Below, one piece after another: positions 1-4,617 of a DNA stretch of 7,384 nt (position 1 is the stretch's first letter; each line of letters opens with the position of its first letter). The stretch is from Omnitrophica WOR_2 bacterium RIFCSPHIGHO2_01_FULL_52_10 (GTDB taxonomy: Bacteria; Omnitrophota; Gorgyraeia; Zapsychrales; Zapsychraceae): assembly GCA_001805565.1 (NCBI GenBank), contig MHGM01000040.1:1-7384 (forward strand). The letters are read 5' to 3'. The notes under the pieces were generated by a model. That model was not told where the DNA came from. It worked only from the letters and a program-made list of their open reading frames with translations, and did not search any database. The position numbers and the translations under genes are program-made.

Positions 1-338
1 TTCAGGGGCGGCTGAGGCGGAACAATGGAGACAGGGGCCTGGGCGGCATTAACAGGTGTCGCTGCCGGCAAATCGGTCGGTACTGGAGATGCCGGCGCCT
101 GGTCCGATCCCGGCGGTGGCGCGGGCGCGGTGATAATCTCCTCAATTTCATCAAGATAATATGTGATCAGAACGCCGATGCCGGTATCGATCTTGACGGC
201 GTCCGGGGTGCGGGCGACAACGGTTCCTTCGACCACCAGTCCGGATTTGAGGCGGATGGTTTCCGCCTGGACCGTGCCGGCCAGCAGGAAGATGACCGCA
301 AAAAACAGCAATATCCGATTATGTGGAATGGACCTCAT
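1..338 (-). CDS. Small secreted LKSG/VEG-domain protein (3' part outside window)
   Basis: This reading frame opens at ATG 338-336 and stays open to the window edge (112 codons seen), so the C-terminus is missing. Residues 1-25 form a clear Sec signal peptide: basic start, hydrophobic core around 9-20, and a VQA cleavage site before E26. Residues 26-68 form a compact beta-rich module with the pattern LKSG-LVVEG-T then D-VKID, ending TYYLDEIEEI. I know this pattern from small exported proteins of Omnitrophota- and Planctomycetes-like bacteria, where it resembles an SH3/Sm-like barrel; no activity is established. Residues 69-112 are rich in Pro and Ala, as in a periplasmic linker or disordered tail. 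The start lies 20 nt inside the end of the upstream dus gene, an in-frame TGA lies shortly upstream of the ATG, and there is no clear Shine-Dalgarno sequence, so translational coupling to dus is likely. Function unknown. Confidence 0.75.
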   Translation of the reverse strand, partial: MRSIPHNRILLFFAVIFLLAGTVQAETIRLKSGLVVEGTVVARTPDAVKIDTGIGVLITYYLDEIEEIITAPAPPPGSDQAPASPVPTDLPAATPVNAAQAPVSIVPPQPPL

Positions 339-1299
339 GCGCGTTGTGTGTCAAAAACTCGTGAAGGCAATCGATGATCTTGTCCAGATCGGCGAGTTGC
401 ATCAATTCCTGCCGGAGCTTGTGGACGCGGGGGATACCTTTAAGATACGCCAGATAGTATTTTCGAAATGGGATGATGGCATCGCGCAGACCGTTATGAT
501 GCACGGATAGTTTTAAATGTTCGATGCACAAACTGATGCGTTCTTCCAGGGTCGGTGCCGGCAGGTGCTCTCCGGTGCGCAGGTAGTGTCTGGCTTGACG
601 GAAGATCCAGGGGTTGGCGAGGGCGCCGCGGCCGATCATGACACCGTCGCAGCCGATGGAGAACATCCGCTGCGCGTCTTCCGGGGTGACGACGTCGCCG
701 TTACCAATGACGGGGATCGTGACCACTTTTTTGATCTTCTCCAGCCAATGCCAATCCGCCTTGCCGGTGTAGGCCTGGCTGCGCGTGCGGCAGTGGATGG
801 CGATCGCTTTGGCGCCGGATTGCTCGACCATGCGCGCAACGTCTTCGATCACGATACTGCTGGTGTCCCACCCCAGACGGGTTTTCACGGTGACCGGGAG
901 CTTGGTCGCTTTAACGGTTGCTTGCACGATTTTTTCAAAGCGCGGGAGATCTTTCAAGAGCGCGGCCCCGTGTCCGTGCGCGACATGGTTCTTGACCCAG
1001 CAACCGCAGTTGATGTCGATGAAATCCGGCCCGAAACTCTCGGCCCGGCGCGCGGCCTCGGCCATGGAATCCTCGATGCCGCCAAAAAGTTGAATGGCGA
1101 CCGGGCGTTCCTCTTCCACGATCTCGATCTTGTGCAGGGCCTTGGGGATCCCGCGGATAATGGCCTCGCTGCTGGTAAATTCCGTGTAGACGATGTCCGC
1201 GCCCAGGCGTTTGCAGATGACCCGGAAGGCCGTGTCGGTCACGTCCTCCATGGGCGCCAGGATAATGGGTTTATCGATATCTATGGATCCGATTTTCAT
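319..1299 (-). CDS. dus: tRNA-dihydrouridine synthase (DusB-like)
   Basis: This is an FMN- and NADPH-dependent enzyme that reduces uridine to dihydrouridine in the D-loop region of tRNA in the cytoplasm. The 326-residue length is normal for the family. In order: the N-terminal APMEDVTD motif (15-22); the active-site segment DINCGCWVK with the expected catalytic Cys at C100; TVKTRLGWD (137-145) with K139 and R141; HCRTRSQ-Y-G-ADW (from 169); PVIGNGD near 200; and CDGVMIGRGALANPWIF near 218-234, which binds the FMN phosphate. The helical C-terminal tRNA-binding domain follows. The usual Pro after the catalytic Cys is Trp (W101), giving GCW instead of GCP. The gene starts at ATG 1299 with no Shine-Dalgarno sequence and a -10 box 8 nt upstream, so its mRNA is probably leaderless. 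It is divergent from mtaB, another tRNA-modification gene, and overlaps the secreted-protein gene downstream. The family is certain; the DusB subgroup is probable. Confidence 0.95.
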   Translation of the reverse strand: MKIGSIDIDKPIILAPMEDVTDTAFRVICKRLGADIVYTEFTSSEAIIRGIPKALHKIEIVEEERPVAIQLFGGIEDSMAEAARRAESFGPDFIDINCGCWVKNHVAHGHGAALLKDLPRFEKIVQATVKATKLPVTVKTRLGWDTSSIVIEDVARMVEQSGAKAIAIHCRTRSQAYTGKADWHWLEKIKKVVTIPVIGNGDVVTPEDAQRMFSIGCDGVMIGRGALANPWIFRQARHYLRTGEHLPAPTLEERISLCIEHLKLSVHHNGLRDAIIPFRKYYLAYLKGIPRVHKLRQELMQLADLDKIIDCLHEFLTHNAHEVHST

Positions 1300-1307
1300 T
1301 AGGTGAA

Positions 1308-1336
1308 ATTATATACGACTTCACGGCAATTGTAAA
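1308..1336 (-). promoter_or_regulatory. Promoter of dus (leaderless type)
   Basis: On the minus strand, TTTACA (1336-1331) and a consensus TATAAT (1313-1308) are separated by exactly 17 nt. Only 8 nt separate the -10 box from the dus ATG, so transcription should begin at or one base before the start codon. There is no Shine-Dalgarno sequence in that gap. Confidence 0.7.
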
Positions 1337-1340
1337 CTCA

Positions 1341-1369
1341 TTGCTTTTTCGATTTTCCATCGGTATACT
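1341..1369 (+). promoter_or_regulatory. Promoter of mtaB
   Basis: TTGCTT (1341-1346) and TATACT (1364-1369) are spaced by 17 nt, a close match to a housekeeping sigma-70 promoter. The predicted start near 1376 gives a leader of about 38 nt. Its -35 box lies only 4 nt from the -35 box of the oppositely directed dus promoter, so two polymerases could hardly occupy both at once. Confidence 0.65.
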
Positions 1370-1400
1370 GTGGGCTGCATAATGGGGTTTCCGGATTGCC

Positions 1401-1404
1401 AGGA
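1401..1404 (+). promoter_or_regulatory. Ribosome binding site of mtaB
   Basis: AGGA lies 9 nt before the ATG at 1414. It is a modest but correctly spaced Shine-Dalgarno sequence, and it supports this start. The dus, prepilin and antiporter starts in this window have none. Confidence 0.45.
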
Positions 1405-1413
1405 CTTTAATCT

Positions 1414-2724
1414 ATGTCAAAACTGACCATCTCTTTCTATACCTTGGGCTGCCGGTTAAACCAGAGTGAGACGGCCGTACTGGAACGGTCGGTCGAAGCC
1501 GATGGGTTTCATCTTGTTGATTTTGCAGAGCCCGCGGATGTCGTTGTGATCAATACCTGCACGGTGACCGCCGGGGGCGACACGGATACCCGGCGGCTCG
1601 TCCATAAGGTCAATCGTCTTAATCCCCGGGCGCGCATCGCGCTTATTGGTTGCCAAGCGCAGATGGACAAAGGGAAATTGCTTGAGCTTCCCAGCGTGCG
1701 CTGGGTGATCGGCAACGGCCGCAAGATGGAGCTTTCTTTTATTCTGCAGTCAACAATGGAGGCAGCGGCGGCGCAGGTCATCACGCCGACGATCCCGCGC
1801 GATAGTTTTACGATTCCGGTAACTGGCGTTGACCGTCATCACCGCCGGGCGAATTTAAAAATTCAGGACGGGTGTGATTTTTTCTGCTCGTTTTGCGTGA
1901 TCCCCTACGCCCGTGGACGCGCGCGCAGCCGGGAATTTGAAGATATTTTACGGGAAGCCCGCGCCCTGGCCGCTGCCGGCCACAAAGAGGTTGTCTTGAC
2001 CGGCATCAATGTGGGGACGTATCGGTATAAAGATTATACGCTCATGGATGTTATCAGTGCTTTGGAACAGATCGAAGGGCTTGCCCGCGTCCGCGTTTCA
2101 TCCATTGAACCAACCACTATTCCGGAATCATTGATCCATAAAATGGCCGGGCGGACGAAACTCTGCCGGCACCTGCACATCCCATTGCAAAGCGGCAGCG
2201 ATACAATTTTAAAGACGATGAAGCGAAAATATTCAACGGAAGAATTTGAAAGATTTATCCGCATGGCCGATGAACGGGTGCCGCAGATATGTATAGGAAC
2301 AGATATGATCGTTGGATTTCCCGGTGAGACGGAAGAAGAGTTTGAGCGTTCGGCGAGAAATTTACGGGAATGGCCCATCGATTATGCCCATGTTTTTAGC
2401 TATTCCCGGCGGCAAATGGCCCACAGCGGCAAGTTACCGTCCTCGGATAAAATTCCAGCAGAGGTGATCGAGCGCCGCAGTCAAATATTACGGGATCTAA
2501 GCGCGCGTAAACGCCGGATGTTTTATGGAGCGCTTTTGGGCACGCGACAGAGCGTCCTTTTCGAAGAAAATAAAAAAGGAGAGTGGAGCGGCCTGACGGA
2601 TAATTATGTACGCGTGGCGGTCAAGTCGGAGAGTGTCCTGGCCAACCAATTAATCAATGTCGAACTCGAAGATACAAATGGTGTCATCATGACTGGGGAA
2701 GTCGATAAAGGAATTTTTAAATGA
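1414..2724 (+). CDS. mtaB: tRNA t6A37 methylthiotransferase MtaB
   Basis: This radical-SAM methylthiotransferase converts t6A to ms2t6A at position 37, beside the anticodon, of tRNAs reading ANN codons. The 436-residue length is typical. The N-terminal MTTase domain starts with TLGCRLNQSE and carries the three Cys of the auxiliary 4Fe-4S cluster (C13, C49 in NTCTVT, C80 in GCQAQ). The radical-SAM domain has the CxxxCxxC triad C154/C158/C161 in DGCDFFCSFCVIPYARG, followed by VVLTGINVGTY, HIPLQSGSD and DMIVGFPGETEEEF. The C-terminal part (about 370-436) fits a TRAM RNA-binding domain. The CRLNQ signature and the PYARGRARS stretch separate MtaB from MiaB and RimO. It is transcribed from its own promoter, and its stop overlaps the next gene in ATGA, so the two are co-translated. 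Confidence 0.95.
   Translation: MSKLTISFYTLGCRLNQSETAVLERSVEADGFHLVDFAEPADVVVINTCTVTAGGDTDTRRLVHKVNRLNPRARIALIGCQAQMDKGKLLELPSVRWVIGNGRKMELSFILQSTMEAAAAQVITPTIPRDSFTIPVTGVDRHHRRANLKIQDGCDFFCSFCVIPYARGRARSREFEDILREARALAAAGHKEVVLTGINVGTYRYKDYTLMDVISALEQIEGLARVRVSSIEPTTIPESLIHKMAGRTKLCRHLHIPLQSGSDTILKTMKRKYSTEEFERFIRMADERVPQICIGTDMIVGFPGETEEEFERSARNLREWPIDYAHVFSYSRRQMAHSGKLPSSDKIPAEVIERRSQILRDLSARKRRMFYGALLGTRQSVLFEENKKGEWSGLTDNYVRVAVKSESVLANQLINVELEDTNGVIMTGEVDKGIFK
2708..2712 (+). promoter_or_regulatory. Ribosome binding site of the TIR-like gene
   Basis: AAGGA sits within the last codons of mtaB, 8 nt before the ATG at 2721. This supports the ATGA-overlap start and makes the downstream gene a real cotranslated cistron. 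Confidence 0.5.
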
Positions 2725-3227
2725 CTCAGGAGAATCCGATTGAAGAGATATTATCCGGTGGTCTGGCGTTTCCCGCCGAAGATGACCGGCAGAAAGAACG
2801 GGTCTGCGTCACGTACGGGCGTCACGTGGTGACGAACAAGCAGGTGGTATCCGTCATCAAGGACCTTGGCATCAAGCCGCTGGTGATGCAGGATAAAAAA
2901 TATGCCGAGAAACCGCTGGCGGAATTTGTCGCCGCTTATCCCGGCATTCAGTTCGTCGTGGCGATCCTTTCCGCCGACGACTGGGTGTACCCCAAAGACG
3001 GCAAGCCCAGAGATGCCGTCCTGCGCGCGGACCAGCAGGTCGTTTTTCACCTGGGTTACTGGGTCGGCAAGCTCGGTAGGGACAGGGTGTTCGCGCTTTT
3101 TTACGACCAGCAAAGTTTCCACTGGCCGACAAAATATCTGGACCTGATCTATACTCCGCTGGATAAAGGGGGACTGTGGCAGAAAGAACTCATCCGGCGG
3201 CTAAAACAATTCGGGTTGATAAATTAA
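2721..3227 (+). CDS. TIR-like nucleotide-binding protein (PF10137 type), catalytic Glu replaced by His
   Basis: This 168-residue cytoplasmic protein is a single TIR-like domain of the kind described as predicted nucleotide-binding (PF10137, related to the CAP12/TIR effectors of CBASS). Evidence seen: first strand ERVCVTYGRH (26-35); the helix and second strand LGIKPLVMQD (49-58); FVVAILSADDW (78-88), matching the family's F-VVLLTPDD; the signature QQVVFHLGYWVGKLGRDRV (105-123), matching QNVIFELGYFIGKLGR-RV; and the end YTPLDKGGLWQKELIRRLKQFGLI, matching YIPLD--GAWK-EL-KELKAAG. In NADase members, the Glu of FELG aligns with the catalytic Glu; here it is H110 (codon CAC, 3048-3050). Either NADase activity is lost or the protein has another role. 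It overlaps mtaB by 4 nt and no cyclase or sensor domain is adjacent, so a defence role is not supported by context. Family recognition is from memory of the motif. Confidence 0.75.
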   Translation: MTQENPIEEILSGGLAFPAEDDRQKERVCVTYGRHVVTNKQVVSVIKDLGIKPLVMQDKKYAEKPLAEFVAAYPGIQFVVAILSADDWVYPKDGKPRDAVLRADQQVVFHLGYWVGKLGRDRVFALFYDQQSFHWPTKYLDLIYTPLDKGGLWQKELIRRLKQFGLIN

Positions 3228-3267
3228 TATTGTTGAAAATAAATCTTAAAATCTTGATAAATCACTT

Positions 3268-3296
3268 TTGTCCCTTTTGGGGGGGCATGGTATTCT
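3268..3296 (+). promoter_or_regulatory. Putative promoter of the prepilin gene, G7 run in spacer
   Basis: TTGTCC (3268-3273) and TATTCT (3291-3296) are 17 nt apart; each matches 4 of 6 consensus bases. The spacer holds seven consecutive G (3279-3285). The -10 box lies 9 nt before the ATG and no Shine-Dalgarno sequence is present, so the leader would be about 3 nt. The rest of the 78-nt gap after the TIR-like gene is AT-rich and shows no clear terminator hairpin. Confidence 0.45.
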
Positions 3297-3305
3297 GCAA
3301 CTATC

Positions 3306-3701
3306 ATGAAAACACGGCGTGGATTTACTCTGGTAGAGATCCTGGTGACGGTGGGCATTATCGCTCTGGTATCCGCGCTCGTGCTCTTGCCTAATGTCCT
3401 GCGCAGCCGCCTCAACGCCAATGACGCCATCGCGCAGTCGACGCTCAAGGCCATCAGCAATGCCCTCGAAATTTATATGATCGTCCACGGCGCGTATCCC
3501 GCCGACACCGATTCGCTGCTCGCTGACGCCCCGCCTTACTTGCAGACCGATTTTTTCGACAGCCAGCCGCACAGCGGGTTTAACTATACCGCGGGCACCC
3601 TCACCGGTTATACCTACGCGATCACGGCCGCTCCGTTCAGTTCCAGCCACGGCACCCGTAGCTTCACCATGTCCACCGGCGGCGTCCTGACGGCGAATTG
3701 A
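3306..3701 (+). CDS. Type IV prepilin / pseudopilin (GspG/PilE-like)
   Basis: This 131-residue protein has a classical type III (prepilin) signal. A short basic leader MKTRRG is followed by FTLVEILVTVGIIALVSALV, with cleavage expected after G6 and the conserved Glu at +5 of the mature protein (E11). The hydrophobic helix spans about 7-28, followed by the amphipathic stalk helix. The N-x-L-I-Y-style segment around 50-62 and AYPADTDSLL resemble the start of GspG-type major pseudopilins, where YP-TL precedes the beta sheet. The C-terminal region is rich in Ser, Thr, Tyr and Gly, as in exposed pilin globular domains, and has no Cys pair. It would be processed by PilD and assembled at the inner membrane. 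No assembly genes adjoin it, so this is an orphan pilin, as is common in genomes with many scattered prepilins. Its stop is 3 nt from the convergent PIN-gene stop. Confidence 0.88.
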   Translation: MKTRRGFTLVEILVTVGIIALVSALVLLPNVLRSRLNANDAIAQSTLKAISNALEIYMIVHGAYPADTDSLLADAPPYLQTDFFDSQPHSGFNYTAGTLTGYTYAITAAPFSSSHGTRSFTMSTGGVLTAN

Positions 3702-3704
3702 TTT

Positions 3705-3977
3705 CTATCCCTGGAACGGATTGACAATTTTGACTCCGGCTGCTCTGTGATTGTGCTGTAAATCTTCAGAATAAAGAAGCTGACAACCGCCGTCCAGGGC
3801 CGCTGCGAGAATTAAGGAGTCATAGTAAGAAAACCCCGTTTCTCCCCGCATGAGGATCCCCTTGCGATAAAGATCAACACTGGAATGTACAGCACAAAGC
3901 GGCTCCAGGACCTCTTCAAGGTAGGCCAGGTGCTCTTTACGGGTGAAGGTGGTGTCGATGAAATATCTATCTTTCAT
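3705..3977 (-). pseudogene. vapC: VapC-type PIN toxin with internal deletion
   Basis: The 90-residue reading frame holds both ends of a PIN-domain ribonuclease but not its middle. The start MKDRYFIDT carries the first acidic residue (D8), the usual FVDTNV strand. From T10 the sequence jumps to TRKEHLAYLEEVL, which belongs to the region after the second strand and helix. The rest is normal: FSYYDSLILAAAL with the third acid D53, then LLYSEDLQH with E71/D72, and the family ending VKIVNPF. Intact relatives have about 130-140 residues, so roughly 45 are missing, including the second catalytic Glu. The deletion keeps the frame, so a protein could still be made, but metal-dependent RNA cleavage is doubtful. 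It overlaps the antitoxin gene by 11 nt and has only a weak AGAAG in place of a Shine-Dalgarno sequence. It could be a dead toxin kept as a corepressor. Confidence 0.75.
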
Positions 3978-4194
3978 TCGCTTCTTCTCGCGAGAACTTT
4001 CTTCCGGCGCGGATATGCTTGGGCGAGTCCATTAGATTTCCATAATTCTGGACATGGTCTTTGGGGTTGACGTATTGCCGCAGCCATTCCCGAAATTTTA
4101 TGTTCAGGGATTTGCCTTCTTTCTGGGCCTTAAGACGCGCTTTCGCGATGGCCGCGTCTTCGGCGCTCAAAGTAACGTTTCTTATTTTGATCAC
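3967..4194 (-). CDS. vapB: VapB-type antitoxin (ribbon-helix-helix)
   Basis: This 75-residue protein starts with RNVTLSAEDAAIAKARLKAQ, then EGKSLNIKFREWLRQYV. This is the pattern of RHH-fold VapB antitoxins: a short DNA-contacting strand (NVTLS), a helix, a turn at GKSLN and a second helix. The C-terminal 30 residues are charged and likely flexible, and would wrap the PIN toxin. The start is GTG at 4194, fixed by a strong AAGGAG 7 nt upstream. The partner toxin gene overlaps its end by 11 nt, the usual antitoxin-first order. It probably represses its own promoter, where a 15-bp palindrome lies. Confidence 0.82.
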   Translation of the reverse strand: MIKIRNVTLSAEDAAIAKARLKAQKEGKSLNIKFREWLRQYVNPKDHVQNYGNLMDSPKHIRAGRKFSREEANER

Positions 4195-4201
4195 GGCAGG
4201 A

Positions 4202-4207
4202 CTCCTT
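4202..4207 (-). promoter_or_regulatory. Strong ribosome binding site of vapB
   Basis: AAGGAG on the minus strand lies 7 nt before the GTG at 4194. It decides the non-ATG start, and it is the best Shine-Dalgarno match in the window. Confidence 0.75.
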
Positions 4208-4238
4208 CCCGATGTTCAGTTGGCCGCAGAACTCCCGG

Positions 4239-4266
4239 AGTGTAGTGTCCTGGTTCATTGAACCAA
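4239..4266 (-). promoter_or_regulatory. Putative promoter of vapBC
   Basis: On the minus strand TTGGTT (4266-4261) and TACACT (4244-4239) are 16 nt apart, each only a partial consensus match. The predicted start near 4232 gives a leader of about 38 nt containing the strong Shine-Dalgarno sequence. Confidence 0.4.
4251..4265. promoter_or_regulatory. Palindromic candidate operator of vapBC
   Basis: TGGTTCATTGAACCA is a perfect palindrome with 7-nt arms around one central base. It overlaps the -35 box and the spacer of the putative vapBC promoter, the usual position for an RHH antitoxin operator. A second short palindrome, ACTCCCGGAGT (4231-4241), lies at the -10 box and predicted transcription start. 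Binding by VapB is inferred from position only. Confidence 0.45.
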
Positions 4267-4324
4267 GGCGCGGCCAGGCAGAGACTTGACCTTTTTTATT
4301 CTTTGATGCTGGCCATGATCAGGG

Positions 4325-4531
4325 TCATGGGGATGGCGTATTTATGAGTGGGTCGGTCATGGAATCTCTTGCCGAATCTTCCCAGCCCTTGACCTGGGCG
4401 TTCCAGGAGCGGATGGCGTAGGGCCCGCCGATGATGATCCCGGCCATGATGAGGATCAACAGGACCATGTATTCCAGCGTGTGTTGGGCGTTTTTGCTGG
4501 GGAACCTGGAATGTTTTATGGGTATAGGCAT
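4325..4531 (-). CDS. Flp-like mini-pilin / class III signal peptide protein
   Basis: This 68-residue protein has a short hydrophilic leader (1-15), then Q16-H-T-L-E20-Y21 and a single long hydrophobic helix (about 22-40, MVLLILIMAGIIIGG), followed by a charged tail. The Glu-Tyr pair at +5/+6 after a small-residue cleavage site (A15) is the mark of Flp pilins processed by TadV/FppA-type peptidases and of related class III signal peptides. Size and layout agree with the family. No tad/cpa assembly genes are in the window. The ATG at 4531 has its own promoter 18 nt upstream of the start and no Shine-Dalgarno sequence. It could alternatively be a TadE-like minor component, but the C-terminal part seems too short for that. 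Confidence 0.75.
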   Translation of the reverse strand: MPIPIKHSRFPSKNAQHTLEYMVLLILIMAGIIIGGPYAIRSWNAQVKGWEDSARDSMTDPLINTPSP

Positions 4532-4549
4532 GGATAGGTAGTTAATATA

Positions 4550-4578
4550 AGTATAATAGACAAAAACCGAAGATTCAA
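4550..4578 (-). promoter_or_regulatory. Promoter of the Flp-like pilin gene
   Basis: On the minus strand TTGAAT (4578-4573) and TATACT (4555-4550) are 17 nt apart, a good sigma-70 match. The predicted start leaves a leader of about 11-12 nt before the ATG at 4531, with no Shine-Dalgarno sequence. Confidence 0.6.
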
Positions 4579-4599
4579 TAAGGGAAATAATAAAAATTA

Positions 4600-4608
4600 T
4601 GTTATACT
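4600..4608 (+). promoter_or_regulatory. Extended -10 promoter of the antiporter gene
   Basis: TGTTATACT gives an extended -10 element (TG, one base, then TATACT at 4603-4608). There is no recognisable -35 box at 17 nt, which extended -10 promoters can do without. The -10 box is 9 nt before the ATG at 4618, so the mRNA would have about 3 nt of leader and no ribosome binding site. Confidence 0.55.
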
Positions 4609-4617
4609 GCGCCTGTC

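Noticed and set aside
163..510. Plus-strand open frame of 115 codons over the secreted-protein start and the dus end.
   Set aside because: Both opposite genes are supported by signal peptide or family motifs. This frame is a product of GC-rich antisense sequence.
517..1302. Long plus-strand open frame (261 codons) opposite dus.
   Set aside because: It is an antisense shadow of the dus gene. The dus frame carries every catalytic and FMN motif, while the plus-strand translation has no recognisable domain and low-complexity Gly/Asp/Ala use.
2721..3227. A CBASS or TIR-STING defence system.
   Set aside because: Only a TIR-like domain is present. There is no cyclase, STING or SAVED domain, and neighbours are housekeeping or unrelated, so a defence system is not supported here.
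3246..3650. Minus-strand frame opposite the prepilin gene.
   Set aside because: The prepilin signal and pilin fold on the plus strand explain the region. The opposite frame is a shadow.
4054..4261. Two overlapping plus-strand short frames opposite vapB.
   Set aside because: vapB has a strong ribosome site, RHH motif and partner gene. The plus-strand frames lack all of these.
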